52,562 nt of DNA from Bacillota bacterium (GCA_023415145.1 JAEZLW010000091.1:1-52562); one strand, 5' to 3'. Positions 16,941 through 26,563 are shown, counted from the stretch's first letter. The notes: generated by a model from the letters alone, not told the origin. Program-made: numbers and translations.

Positions 16941-18437
16941 TCAGTTCATTTCCTTTGTCGCCAGCGTCATAATCTTTTCCTGTGTTGCCTCCGCAATGTC
17001 CAATTCACCCGTGACGCTGCCCTCACACATGACGATCAGCCTGTCACACATTCTAAGCAGTTCCGGCATTTCGGAAGATATCATGATGATGGACTTGCCC
17101 ATTTTCGCAAGCTGATTCATCAATTGGTAAATCTCGCTTTTGGCACCGACGTCGATGCCTCGGGTCGGCTCATCGAATATGAGGATATCGCAGTTCTTTA
17201 TCATCCATTTCGCCACGACGATCTTCTGCTGGTTTCCGCCCGAGAGGTTCTTGACACGCTGCGAGGTCGACGGCGTTTTGATGGATATCTTTTCAATGTA
17301 GAGCTTTGTTGTGCTCTCTGTTTTTTTATCATCAACGAACACTTTCGCCCGGAGGAAGTCCTCCAGACTTGCCATCACGCTATTATCCCGCACCGAAAGC
17401 CCGACGGCCAGGCCGAATGCCTTCCTATCCTCAGACAAATAGCCGATGCCCTGCCGGACTGCGTCCAACGGCGACTTGATCTCTATCCGCTTGCCGTTCA
17501 GATAAATTTCGCCCCCGAAAGATGGATCGGCAGCGAACAATGCTCGCATGGTTTCTGTGCGGCCGGCGCCCATCAAGCCTGCAAAGCCCAGGGTTTCGCC
17601 CTTGCGCAGCTTGAAGCTGACATTCTTCACATTCGGTGCCTTCAGGTTTTTAACTTCCAGCACAACGGGCGCGTCATCCGGCACCTCACTTTTCTGTTTG
17701 GGATCCTCATAGATGATACGCCCGACCATCATGGAGATGATCTGCGCTTTGGTAACATCCTTGGTGTTGACTGTATCGACGTACTGGCCGTCACGCATGA
17801 CGGTGATCCTGTCGCTGATCTGTGAAAGTTCATCCAGCCGGTGGGAGATGTAGATGATGCCATGGCCACGCGCGCGCAGCTCGCGGATGAAGCGGAACAG
17901 CTCCTGTGTTTCCTTTTCGGTGAGTGCCGCAGACGGTTCATCCATCACCAGCAGTTCGCTGTTGTGGGAAATCGCCTTGGCGATTTCTACCATCTGCTGT
18001 TTTGCTACAGACAGCTTGTTGACGGGGATCGTCGGGTCCATGTGAATATTCAGGGATTCCAATAATTTCCGAGCATCGTCATTGGCTTTTTTCTTATCCA
18101 AAAAAAGGCTTTTCATGGGCTCGCGCCCGATATAAATATTTTCGGCTACTGTCAAGTGCGGCATCAGGTTCAATTCCTGATGGATAATGCCGATGCCAAG
18201 CGCCTGTGCCTCATGGGGCGTATGGGGATTGATCTCCTGTCCCTTGTATATGATGATCCCGGCATCTTTTTTGTGGATACCGGCCAGCACCTTCATCAGT
18301 GTTGATTTTCCCGCACCGTTCTCGCCTACCAATGCATGAACCTCTCCACTTCTTAAGTCAAACCTGCAATCGTCAAGGGCACATACGCCAGGGAAATACT
18401 TCCTGATCCCCTTCATTTCCAGCAATACCTCTGCCAT
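16941..18437 (-). CDS. Ribose-type sugar ABC transporter ATPase (double domain)
   Basis: CUT2 ATPase (RbsA/XylG/MglA-like), 498 aa with two ABC modules. The first has Walker A GENGAGKST at 38-46, a signature LSVAKQQ and Walker B LLVMDEPSAAL. The second has the degenerate Walker A GLMGAGRTE typical of the family, signature LSGGNQQK and ILIFDEPTRGID. It starts at ATG 18437 after GAGGTG. First gene of the operon, with a leader of about 315 bases from the promoter at 18760-18788. Confidence 0.95.
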   Translation of the reverse strand: MAEVLLEMKGIRKYFPGVCALDDCRFDLRSGEVHALVGENGAGKSTLMKVLAGIHKKDAGIIIYKGQEINPHTPHEAQALGIGIIHQELNLMPHLTVAENIYIGREPMKSLFLDKKKANDDARKLLESLNIHMDPTIPVNKLSVAKQQMVEIAKAISHNSELLVMDEPSAALTEKETQELFRFIRELRARGHGIIYISHRLDELSQISDRITVMRDGQYVDTVNTKDVTKAQIISMMVGRIIYEDPKQKSEVPDDAPVVLEVKNLKAPNVKNVSFKLRKGETLGFAGLMGAGRTETMRALFAADPSFGGEIYLNGKRIEIKSPLDAVRQGIGYLSEDRKAFGLAVGLSVRDNSVMASLEDFLRAKVFVDDKKTESTTKLYIEKISIKTPSTSQRVKNLSGGNQQKIVVAKWMIKNCDILIFDEPTRGIDVGAKSEIYQLMNQLAKMGKSIIMISSEMPELLRMCDRLIVMCEGSVTGELDIAEATQEKIMTLATKEMN

Positions 18438-18595
18438 GCCATCACCTCTTGGTTAACATATCTGTTTTCATGGATTTTGCATTTGCATTGTGAAACGTTA
18501 TGCTCTCGGCAAAGGACACTTCCCCGCCTTCCTCTGTGGATGAAATCAGTTATTACTCTCTTTATCTCGTTGTGTGTTTTTGCAGATACCGTACG

Positions 18596-18630
18596 GAAAA
18601 CTGTTTTCAATTTAGTATTAAATACTAAAT
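18596..18630 (-). promoter_or_regulatory. Two adjacent palindromes in the ribose-type operon leader
   Basis: GAAAAC-T-GTTTTC (18596-18608) abuts a perfect palindrome with 10-base arms ATTTAGTATT (18610-18619) and AATACTAAAT (18621-18630) around one A. Both lie inside the predicted 5' leader. The second has the look of a dimeric operator. Which regulator binds is unknown. Confidence 0.45.
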
Positions 18631-18740
18631 CAATACATATAGGCACCCATAAAATCACAGTTTTGAATTTTCTGCATCCCATGCTTTTCATAAGCCGTTT
18701 GGGCAATAGCCCCTATTTGGCATGGGAGGAAAATGTCAAA

Positions 18741-18752
18741 AGCGAAACGTTC
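18741..18752 (-). promoter_or_regulatory. LacI-type operator candidate (GCGAAACGTTCTG)
   Basis: AACGTT-centred site directly after the -10 box, overlapping the predicted start point near 18753. Related sites occur at 18491 (TGAAACGTTA), 19379 (GCGAAACGTTACC) and 19552 (GCGTAACGTTTAT). The LacI-family gene at 19631 is the nearest candidate binder. Confidence 0.45.
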
Positions 18753-18759
18753 TGCGTAT

Positions 18760-18788
18760 AGTATAAACCAGAATATCCTACGTGTCAA
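18760..18788 (-). promoter_or_regulatory. Sigma-A promoter of the ribose-type ABC operon
   Basis: Minus strand TTGACA (18783-18788), 17 bases, TATACT (18760-18765): a near-consensus promoter. It leaves a leader of about 315 bases before the ATPase start at 18437. Confidence 0.75.
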
Positions 18789-19550
18789 TTGACAAAATAA
18801 TAATTTGCCACACAAATAAGCAAAACAGCAGGATGAGTAGATTCACAAAGCAAGTACACCAATGTGGTGGGGAGTTGCAGTTGCTAAAGGAAAGCATTTT
18901 GGGCAGCATGAAGTGTGAGGAATACTGTGTGCAAAGGGAGCAATAATTGCAAGAACATCGATAGCAACATCCCACACTCGAGCAGCGAACAAAGCTCCAA
19001 GAAGGCCTATCCCATGGCATAACATATGAAGGTATCGGCAAGCTCATTCATCTTTAGCGGATATTCTCATTGCCGTTTTGCACCACTGCCTTCCTAAAGA
19101 GACCTTCTTTCTGCCGTGTTTGCATTTTTGGCATTGCCTGCCGCGTTCATAGCCATCGCCGATCAAATTTGTACGTCCACTCTGACACCGGCTATTTGTG
19201 CCGGCTCAAAACCGTCTTGTGATGGTGCATCGCGAATCGCTTTGCAATCACCAGGACGGCAGCCAGTTCCGGATCGGTATATTGCGCCTTCGCCTCATGC
19301 CCATCCTCTTTTCCACTCACGGTGTAGTGCTCCGCCTCTGCAGGCAGCTTCCCGGCCATTTCCACGACACCCCGCGCAAGCGAAACGTTACCATCATATG
19401 GCAGAAGGGTACCGGCGATTATTGGGAAGGGATACCCTTCCCACATGCATCTCTCCGCCGGTATGATGCTTAACCCAAGGTCCAGTTGCGGTGCCACGGG
19501 CACTTTTAACGCGGTGGCCAGCGAGTTGTTGCAATTGTCCTGTATGCAAA
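18789..19550. other. Gene-poor region between ribose-type operon and LacI gene
   Basis: No gene I can support. On the minus strand there are protein-like but unsupported stretches: 19192-19503 opens with a GTG lacking an SD, and in another frame around 19050-19200 a cysteine- and basic-rich stretch (RGRQCQKCKHGRKK) ends at a TGA near 19050. These could be remnants of a decayed gene. An AACGTT site lies at 19381-19388. Confidence 0.35.
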
Positions 19551-19574
19551 TGCGTAACGTTTATATATTTTTGA

Positions 19575-19603
19575 TTGTTCTTTGTTTGGTGGTTTGCTAT
19601 AAT
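19575..19603 (+). promoter_or_regulatory. Promoter of the LacI-family regulator
   Basis: TATAAT at 19598-19603 with an extended TGC before it, and TTGTTC at 19575-19580 spaced by 17. An AACGTT site at 19551-19562 lies just upstream of the -35, suggesting autoregulation. Confidence 0.6.
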
Positions 19604-19630
19604 GTAATTGCTTGTATAGGAGGTAACAGA

Positions 19631-20644
19631 ATGGCTTCTACGATGAAGGATATTGCGAAGCGGACAGGTCTTGGCTTGGCTACCATATCCAAATATTTAA
19701 ACGGCGGACAGGTTAGGCCAAATAACAAAAAGCTCATTGACGACGCCGTCAGGGAGCTGCATTTTGTGCCCAACGAGTTTGCCAGGGGTTTAAAGACCAG
19801 CCAAAGCCGAACCATCGGCGTCGTCATACCGGAATTGGGAAACGCCTTTATTACCTCCATCATCACCGCCATGGAGGACATGCTCCGCAAGCAAAATTAC
19901 GCCGTCATCGTATGCGATTGCCGTTCTGATGTCCGTCACGAAAGGGAGGCTGTCTTGTTTCTCATCAACAAGCGCGTGGATGGCTTGATCAATATGCCAA
20001 CAGACACAAGCGGCGCTCATCTGCTGCCTGCGCTAAACGCCCAAATCCCCATCGTACTGGTGGACCGGATCCTCAAGCCCCTGACGGGGAGAGTAAGCAC
20101 GGTGATTGTGGACAATGTGGATGCTGCTGAGAAGGCAACGCGCCATTTGCTTCATGCCGGCCACGCTTCCATTGCCCTTATACTTGGCAATGAAGCAATC
20201 TATACAACTCAAAAACGCAAAGAGGGCTATTTGAATGCGCTGAAGGAACATGGCATCGAGCTTCGTGAGGAATTGGTCATCTACAGTGACTACACCATGG
20301 AGGGCGGATACATTGCCATGAAAAAGCTGCTGGGTCTTGCACAGCGCCCAACGGCCGCATTTGTCACCAATTACGAAATGACGCTGGGGGCCATGATTGC
20401 CCTCAATGAAGCGCAAATCAATATTCCGGGGGATATGAGTTTTATCGGCTTTGATAAACTGGATCTCTTCGGGGCGATCTATCCCAACCTGACGCTTGTC
20501 AAGCAGCCGCAAAACGCCATCAGCGAATGTGTTGCCCGGCAGCTTTTGTCGCTGCTTTCCGACGAAAAAGCGCCGCCGCAGGTCATTATGCTCAGCACGC
20601 AGCTGCACGAAGGCGCTACTGTAAAAAGCAAGGTCCAGTTATAA
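19631..20644 (+). CDS. LacI-family transcriptional regulator
   Basis: Sugar-responsive repressor, 337 aa. ATG 19631 follows AGGAGGT; the longer frame to 19445 is rejected. The N-terminal helix-turn-helix is clear (MKDIAKRTGLGLATISKYLNGG, residues 5-26), followed by the hinge and a periplasmic-binding-protein-like effector domain beginning RTIGVVIPELGNAF and containing VTNYEMTLGAMIALNE and IGFDKLDLF. It stands upstream of the esterase-GH51-GH29-GH43 genes and divergent from the ribose-type transporter, so it probably controls one or both through AACGTT-type sites. Confidence 0.94.
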   Translation: MASTMKDIAKRTGLGLATISKYLNGGQVRPNNKKLIDDAVRELHFVPNEFARGLKTSQSRTIGVVIPELGNAFITSIITAMEDMLRKQNYAVIVCDCRSDVRHEREAVLFLINKRVDGLINMPTDTSGAHLLPALNAQIPIVLVDRILKPLTGRVSTVIVDNVDAAEKATRHLLHAGHASIALILGNEAIYTTQKRKEGYLNALKEHGIELREELVIYSDYTMEGGYIAMKKLLGLAQRPTAAFVTNYEMTLGAMIALNEAQINIPGDMSFIGFDKLDLFGAIYPNLTLVKQPQNAISECVARQLLSLLSDEKAPPQVIMLSTQLHEGATVKSKVQL

Positions 20645-20810
20645 AGCTGATTGGGTTCCTCATTATATTCTTAACGTATGGGTTCATAGTCAAAATACCA
20701 GGGGATTTCAAAGAAGCCGCCGGTAGCGCTTTCCGGTGAGGCACCATGCTTCGTATGCTGGCTTTTATTGCGTACTGCGGGGCACATTCAAAAAGTTGGG
20801 AGGAAAATGT

Positions 20811-21851
20811 ATGTACGGTGAGTATTTCATTCAATCAGTATCCTATAACCCTGTCCTGTCCGATCAGGGGGCAGTCCTTCACCCGGATGGGAAGGTGACT
20901 TTTCGCATCGAAGCCAAGGAAGCCCGCAGCGTTTCGGTTTCCCCCTTCGGGCAGGAATGCTCCCTTTCAAAAAGTGAGGATGGGGTGTGGACGGGGACCT
21001 TTGACATCGGAAAGGGCTTCAAGTACCTGACGGTGAAAATCGATGGGGCGGATGTGCTGTCGCCGTTTCTGCCGATTGGTTTTGGCTGCTGCCGTCCCAT
21101 GAATTTTGTGGACATTCCCTGCGATGATTTCTATCTTCTGAAAGACGTGCCCCACGGCACGGTAGCAAAACTCTTCTACCCGTCTTCCATCACCGGGAAT
21201 ACGGAGTGCTGCCTTGTTTACCTCCCTCCCGATTGGACTATTCATGAGGAATGCCCGGTACTGTATTTACAGCACGGATGGGGCGAAAATGAAACGGGCT
21301 GGGTGCAACAGGGCAAGATCAATCACATCCTGGACAATTTGATAGCGTCTGCAAAGGCTGAGCGCATGCTGGTCGTCATGTGCAACGGCATGGTTCAACT
21401 GGACGGCAAGGCTGATACCACCGTTTTTCCCAAGGTACTGGTGGAGGATGTCATCCCCTTTATTGAAAGCAGATTCCATGTGAAACAGGATAAGTGGCAC
21501 CGGGCTGTGGCAGGCCTTTCCATGGGCAGCATGCATACCAGCGTGGCGTCTCTTACCCATCCTGAGCTGTTTGGCTATGCCGGCCTGTTTTCCGGTTTCT
21601 TGCGCTCTCCTTTCACGAAGGAAAACCCGCATTTGAAAGCCCTTGAGGATCCGGCCGCATTCCACGGCAATTACCGCCTGTTTTTCCGGGGCATGGGCGA
21701 TGAGGATCAGTTTCTGCCGGCATTCCTTGAAGATGATGAAATCCTGAAAGAAAAGGGAATTCATACAGACCGCAGAATGTACCAGGGCGGCCACGACTGG
21801 CAGGTATGGCGGCAAAGCGCATTCGATTTTTTGCAGTTGGTTTTCCGCTGA
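20811..21851 (+). CDS. Alpha/beta-hydrolase esterase (esterase D / feruloyl esterase type)
   Basis: Putative carbohydrate esterase, 346 aa. ATG 20811 follows GGAGG by 7 bases. An N-terminal beta-sandwich resembling the early-set domain of IroE/Xyn10-type esterases (about residues 20-100) precedes an esterase D domain with the nucleophile elbow GLSMGS, Ser237. The C-terminal YQGGHDWQVWR provides the catalytic His. There is no signal peptide, so it acts in the cytoplasm, probably removing acetyl or feruloyl groups from imported oligosaccharides. The gene lies 166 bases after the LacI gene and 126 bases before the GH51 gene. Confidence 0.88.
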   Translation: MYGEYFIQSVSYNPVLSDQGAVLHPDGKVTFRIEAKEARSVSVSPFGQECSLSKSEDGVWTGTFDIGKGFKYLTVKIDGADVLSPFLPIGFGCCRPMNFVDIPCDDFYLLKDVPHGTVAKLFYPSSITGNTECCLVYLPPDWTIHEECPVLYLQHGWGENETGWVQQGKINHILDNLIASAKAERMLVVMCNGMVQLDGKADTTVFPKVLVEDVIPFIESRFHVKQDKWHRAVAGLSMGSMHTSVASLTHPELFGYAGLFSGFLRSPFTKENPHLKALEDPAAFHGNYRLFFRGMGDEDQFLPAFLEDDEILKEKGIHTDRRMYQGGHDWQVWRQSAFDFLQLVFR

Positions 21852-21977
21852 CGGGGCAGTGTCCGGGAACAAATCGCCATTGCCGGAGGCGTATTCCGCT
21901 GCTTTTATCAGGGGATTTGCCATCCATTGGGCGATCCATGCGCATATGCTTGATTTTGGAATGGAGCGTATACAGGA

Positions 21978-23462
21978 ATGATGCAGCTATTCATCAATGC
22001 GGCAAGGAAATACGGTCAAATCAGCAGGAACATCTACGGGCACTTTTCAGAGCATTTGGGTCATGGCATTTATCAGGGGATCTATGTGGGGGAAGACAGC
22101 GAAATCCCAAACGTTCGGGGTATACGCACGGATGTGGTATCGGCCCTGCGTAATATTCAGGTTCCTGTACTGCGCTGGCCGGGTGGCTGCTTTGCGGAAT
22201 ATTACAACTGGCGGGACGGCGTTGGGCCAAAGGAGCAGCGCTCCTGCATTGTCAATTCCACCTGGGGCGGTGTGGTGGAAGACAATGCTTTTGGCACCCA
22301 TGAATTTTTGGATTTGTGCCAGCAGATAGGGTGTGAACCATACATTGCAGTAAACGTTGGCACAGGTTCGCCGCGGGAAGCCTGCGAATGGGTGGACTAC
22401 ATCACCTCCCAAGGGAAATCTCCCATGGCAGACCTACGGCGCAAGAACGGCCGGGCCGAGCCCTTTAAGCTTACGTATTTGGGCATTGGAAACGAAAACT
22501 GGGCTTTTATGCGCGCAGAGCATTATGCCGATGCATACAGGCAGTTCGCAAGCTTTATAAGGTCCCATGACGGAAAGAAATTGTTCAAGATCGCCTGCGG
22601 TGCCAACGGGAATGATTATGAGTGGACGGAAACAATGATGCGCATGGCGGGCGACAAAATGGACGGCCTGTCTTTGCATTACTATACCATGCCCAAATAT
22701 TATGCCACGGAGGAATATCCTTGGGAAATGAAGGGCCCTGCGCTTTGCGCAGATGAGGGGAATTACTACAGAACCCTGCGGCGGGCACTGTACATGGATG
22801 AGTTGATCAAAAGGCATAAGCATGTGATGGACCGCTTTGACGGAAGTAGGAAGGTCGCCATCGTTGTGGATGAGTGGGGCACATGGCACCTGCCAGAGGA
22901 GGGTACGAATCCTTCTTTCCTATTCCAGCAAAACACCATGCGGGATGCCATTGTTGCCGCCGTAACGCTGAACATTTTCAACAGCCATTGTGACCGTGTG
23001 CGTATGGCCAACCTTGCCCAAATGGTGAATGTGCTTCAGTCGGTGATACTGACAAACGGGCAGCAAATGGTGCTGACGCCCACCTACCATGTCTTTGACC
23101 TGTACAAAGGCCACCAGGATGCCACCCTGATTGAAAGCTATGTACAGCAGGATCTGACAGGGACGCAGGAAGCGCAGGTTCCGGCCATGCATGTCAGCGC
23201 CTCGGAAAATCAGGAGGGAAAGGTGCATGTCACCTTGGTCAATCTTTCAGCAGATCAGCCGCAAAAGGTACGGTGCAGCCTTGTTGGCAGGAATTTTTCT
23301 TCCGCGGCCATACGGTATGTAAGCGGTGACCTGAACAGCCATAACGCATTCGGGGCGGATGCGCAGATAAGCATCCAGACCATGCAGGAGATGCCTGTAT
23401 CTGATGGCGAAATGATGCTTACAATGCCGGCCTTGTGTGTCATGGAGATCGTTTTGACATAA
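21978..23462 (+). CDS. Alpha-L-arabinofuranosidase, GH51
   Basis: Retaining exo-arabinofuranosidase, 494 aa, close to the usual 500. The family start GHFSEHLG and RWPGGCFAEYYNWRDG are visible. The acid/base is Glu173 in GIGNENW and the nucleophile Glu299 in VVDEWGTW. The C-terminal beta-sandwich ends the protein. No signal peptide, so intracellular, as most GH51 enzymes. ATG 21978 (or 21981) has AGGA upstream. It would release arabinose from arabino-oligosaccharides, working with the GH43 enzyme downstream. Confidence 0.96.
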   Translation: MMQLFINAARKYGQISRNIYGHFSEHLGHGIYQGIYVGEDSEIPNVRGIRTDVVSALRNIQVPVLRWPGGCFAEYYNWRDGVGPKEQRSCIVNSTWGGVVEDNAFGTHEFLDLCQQIGCEPYIAVNVGTGSPREACEWVDYITSQGKSPMADLRRKNGRAEPFKLTYLGIGNENWAFMRAEHYADAYRQFASFIRSHDGKKLFKIACGANGNDYEWTETMMRMAGDKMDGLSLHYYTMPKYYATEEYPWEMKGPALCADEGNYYRTLRRALYMDELIKRHKHVMDRFDGSRKVAIVVDEWGTWHLPEEGTNPSFLFQQNTMRDAIVAAVTLNIFNSHCDRVRMANLAQMVNVLQSVILTNGQQMVLTPTYHVFDLYKGHQDATLIESYVQQDLTGTQEAQVPAMHVSASENQEGKVHVTLVNLSADQPQKVRCSLVGRNFSSAAIRYVSGDLNSHNAFGADAQISIQTMQEMPVSDGEMMLTMPALCVMEIVLT

Positions 23463-23537
23463 CCCATACAAAAACAACTTTTACTTGGAAAATCAAAGCA
23501 GGATGTGTGATGCACAAATGAAAAGGAGGCCTGCCAA

Positions 23538-25004
23538 ATGACTACCTTCACCCCTGACTTTACTTCCCTGCGGCAGTTTCAAACGCCCGACTGGTTCAGG
23601 GATGCGAAATTCGGCATCTGGAGCCATTGGGGTCCGCAAAGCGTGCCGATGTTTGGCGACTGGTACGCCCGCAACATGTACATTCAAGGCACACCGCAAT
23701 ACTTGTACCACGTTCGGCATTATGGCCATCCCTCGAAATTTGGGTACAAGGACCTGTGCGCACAATGGAAGGCCGAGCGTTTCGAGCCCGACCGGCTGAT
23801 GGACCTGTTCGTGAAGGCTGGTGCGAAATACTTTGTGTCGCAGGCCATGCATCACGACCATTTTTTCAACTACCCTTCCGCCATCAACCGCATGAACAGC
23901 CAGGATGTTGGCCCCAACAAGGACATTGTTGGCTTGTGGAAGGCTGCGGCAGATAGGCATGGCCTGCCCTTTGGCGTTACGGAGCATCTGGGCGCTTCCT
24001 TCAGTTGGTGGCGCACGAACAAGGGCAGCGACAGCTACGGCCCGTACAAGGGTGTACCTTATGACGGAAACGAACCCGCGTACAAGGATTTTTACCACGA
24101 CAATTTCGAGCATCCCGTCGGCGATCCGAACAATCTGAGCCCGTGGTATACGGCCAACAAAAACTTCCACGCCTATTGGATTGCCTGCATGAAGGAGCTC
24201 ATTGACCGGTATACACCCGATTTGCTGTATACCGACGGTCCGTTTCCCTTCGGCCCCGACTGGACAACCACCGGCGAAAACCGCGGCCCGGAATTCTATG
24301 ACCCGGGCCTTGACGTGGTGTCGTACCTGTATAATACCTCCATGAAAAAACATGGCCGGAACCGTGCCGTATATACCCAAAAGGACCGCAATCCGGACAT
24401 TTACCGCGTCGGCGTTCTCGACATAGAAAAGAGCCAATTGGCCGGCATTGCAGAGGAACCGTGGCAGACGGACACCTGCATCGGCAACTGGTTCTATGAC
24501 GTTCGCCAGGAATACAAGCATCCCGACCAGATCATTGAAATGCTGATCGATATCGCCTCCAAGAACGGCACAATGCTTCTGAATGTGCTCCAGCGTCCGG
24601 ACGGCTCCATTGATGACGAAGCCGAGTATATCCTTCGCGAGCTGGCCGCATGGTTCCCTGTAGCTGAAGAAGGTTTGTACGGCACACGGCCCTGGAAAAC
24701 CTTCGGCGAGGGCAATACACTGGTAGCCATTCAAGGCTTTACTGAAAACAAAACCGCATGGACGCCAGGGGATGTTCGCTTTACGCAAAAGGGCAATACG
24801 GTGTATGCCTTCCTGATGGGCGGCCCGCGCAACGGCGTTGCGGTACTGCGCAGCTTTGACGAGGGCGAGCGCATCGCAAATGTCCGCTTGCTGGGTGTGG
24901 GCAATGTACCCTTTGTCCACGAAATGGGCGTACTGAGCGTATCGCTGCCGGAGGGCAAGCCCACCGCCTATACAAATGTGCTGGCTGTAGAGCTTAAGCA
25001 GTAA
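23538..25004 (+). CDS. Alpha-L-fucosidase, GH29
   Basis: Retaining fucosidase-type enzyme, 488 aa. ATG 23538 follows AAAAGGAGG. N-terminal WFRDAKFGIWSHWGPQSVP and the AKYFVSQAMHHDHF strand are characteristic. The likely nucleophile is Asp232 in LLYTDGPFPF. The C-terminal beta-domain starts near residue 390. No signal peptide. It lies 75 bases after the GH51 gene and 12 bases before the GH43 gene, clearly one operon. It would remove fucose, for instance from xyloglucan or rhamnogalacturonan side chains. Some GH29 members accept other 6-deoxy sugars. Confidence 0.94.
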   Translation: MTTFTPDFTSLRQFQTPDWFRDAKFGIWSHWGPQSVPMFGDWYARNMYIQGTPQYLYHVRHYGHPSKFGYKDLCAQWKAERFEPDRLMDLFVKAGAKYFVSQAMHHDHFFNYPSAINRMNSQDVGPNKDIVGLWKAAADRHGLPFGVTEHLGASFSWWRTNKGSDSYGPYKGVPYDGNEPAYKDFYHDNFEHPVGDPNNLSPWYTANKNFHAYWIACMKELIDRYTPDLLYTDGPFPFGPDWTTTGENRGPEFYDPGLDVVSYLYNTSMKKHGRNRAVYTQKDRNPDIYRVGVLDIEKSQLAGIAEEPWQTDTCIGNWFYDVRQEYKHPDQIIEMLIDIASKNGTMLLNVLQRPDGSIDDEAEYILRELAAWFPVAEEGLYGTRPWKTFGEGNTLVAIQGFTENKTAWTPGDVRFTQKGNTVYAFLMGGPRNGVAVLRSFDEGERIANVRLLGVGNVPFVHEMGVLSVSLPEGKPTAYTNVLAVELKQ

Positions 25005-25016
25005 AGGGAGGATATT

Positions 25017-26420
25017 ATGAAAAAGCAGGCTTTCAATCCCTATCTACCTTCCTGGGAGTATATACCGGACGGTGAACCGTATGTTTTTGGCGACCGGGTT
25101 TATGTGTACGGCTCCCATGATTTTTTCAATGGCCATGTATTTTGCCTGGGTGATTACATGTGCTGGTCCGCACCGGTCGAAGACCTGTCCGACTGGCGAT
25201 GTGAGGGTGTCATCTATCCCCGCAACGCGGATCCAGTCAACGCCCGGGGAAAGATGTGCCTGTACGCTCCGGACGTAACAGTGGGGCCGGATGGGCGCTA
25301 CTATCTGTATTATGTGTTGGATAAGGTGGGCTTTGTGTCCGTAGCCGTGTGCGATTCCCCAGCCGGAAGGTTTCAGTTCCTGGGGTATGTCCGCTATAAG
25401 GACGGCACACGCCTGGGCGAACGAAAAGGGGATGAGCCCCAGTTCGATCCCGGCGTATTGACCGAGGGTGACCGCACGTATCTTTACACGGGCTTTTCGG
25501 GGCACGGCGACAAGAGCCGGCATGGGGCCATGGTTACGGTGCTTATGCCGGATATGCTGACCATTGCGGAAGAACCAAAATACGTGGTGCCCAGCGCCGA
25601 GTATGCTGGCGGTACGGATTTTGAGGGGCATGCCTTCTTTGAGGCATCCTCCATACGAAAGCGCGGCGACACCTATTACTTTGTATACTCCTCCACCGCC
25701 ATGCACGAGCTTTGCTATGCTACAAGCAAAAGCCCCACCGGCGGATTTTGCTATGGCGGGGTGATTGTGAGCAACTGTGACCTGCATATTGACACCTACA
25801 AGCCGGCCGGCATGCCCGTGGCATATGGCGGCAACAACCATGGCAGTATCATCGAGATAGAAGACCAGTGGTACATTTTCTACCACCGGCAAACCAACGG
25901 CACGTGGTACAGCCGCCAGGGCTGTGCGGAGCCGATCATCTTCCTGCTGGATGGTGCCATCCCCCAGGCAGTGATCACCTCCTGCGGTTTAAACGGCGGG
26001 CCCCTTGAAGGACGCGGTGAATATCCGGCCTATATCGCCTGCCATCTGTTTACCAATGAGGAGCATATGATGTCCGGCACGCCTGGCATGCCCAGGGTCA
26101 TGCAGGACGGCCGTGACGGCGACCCGGAAACGGGATACATCGGCGGGATCAAGGATTCCACCACCATCGGCTTCAAATACTTCGATTGCCGGGGCGTCCG
26201 GCGTATCGGCATCAAGACCCGCGGCTATGCCGGCGGGACATTCGACATCAAAACGGCGTGGGACGGACCTGCGCTGGCCTCCATAAAAGTAGGCTATACG
26301 AACGTTTGGGAGAAGTACGTAACAGACGTGGCCTTCCCGGACGGGAAGCAGGCATTGTACCTTACCTATCGCGGCGATGGCCAGGCGTCGCTCAAGTCTG
26401 TGTCGTTTGATGCCATGTAG
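25017..26420 (+). CDS. Glycoside hydrolase family 43 with C-terminal beta-sandwich module
   Basis: Inverting arabinofuranosidase/xylosidase-type enzyme, 467 aa. The five-bladed propeller carries the general base Asp in IPDGEPYVFGDRVYVYGSHD (N terminus), the pKa-modulating Asp in LYAPDVTV and the general acid Glu in HAFFEASSIRKRGDTYYF. A C-terminal jelly-roll of about 120 residues (from GYIGGIKDSTTIGFKYF) looks like a CBM6-type or accessory domain. SD AGGGAGGAT before ATG 25017. Ends with TAG. Last gene of the plus-strand operon, followed by a bidirectional terminator. No signal peptide. Confidence 0.92.
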   Translation: MKKQAFNPYLPSWEYIPDGEPYVFGDRVYVYGSHDFFNGHVFCLGDYMCWSAPVEDLSDWRCEGVIYPRNADPVNARGKMCLYAPDVTVGPDGRYYLYYVLDKVGFVSVAVCDSPAGRFQFLGYVRYKDGTRLGERKGDEPQFDPGVLTEGDRTYLYTGFSGHGDKSRHGAMVTVLMPDMLTIAEEPKYVVPSAEYAGGTDFEGHAFFEASSIRKRGDTYYFVYSSTAMHELCYATSKSPTGGFCYGGVIVSNCDLHIDTYKPAGMPVAYGGNNHGSIIEIEDQWYIFYHRQTNGTWYSRQGCAEPIIFLLDGAIPQAVITSCGLNGGPLEGRGEYPAYIACHLFTNEEHMMSGTPGMPRVMQDGRDGDPETGYIGGIKDSTTIGFKYFDCRGVRRIGIKTRGYAGGTFDIKTAWDGPALASIKVGYTNVWEKYVTDVAFPDGKQALYLTYRGDGQASLKSVSFDAM

Positions 26421-26462
26421 CAGCTTCTGCAAATTGGAAACAGGAATGTCCCGGCCATACAC

Positions 26463-26501
26463 AAAAAAGCGCAGCGCGGCAATGCCCCGCTGCGCTTTTT
26501 T
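26463..26501. terminator. Bidirectional intrinsic terminator
   Basis: A6, then a GC-rich stem (arms GCGCAGCG at 26469-26476 and CGCTGCGC at 26488-26495, plus an inner GG/CC), then T6 at 26496-26501. It ends the plus-strand GH operon and serves the converging GH95 gene on the minus strand. Confidence 0.92.
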
Positions 26502-26563
26502 GACCAGTAGCAATATCATAGCCATTGTTTGCTTTTCTGTTCTTCTTTGTTATCAAAGCTCCA

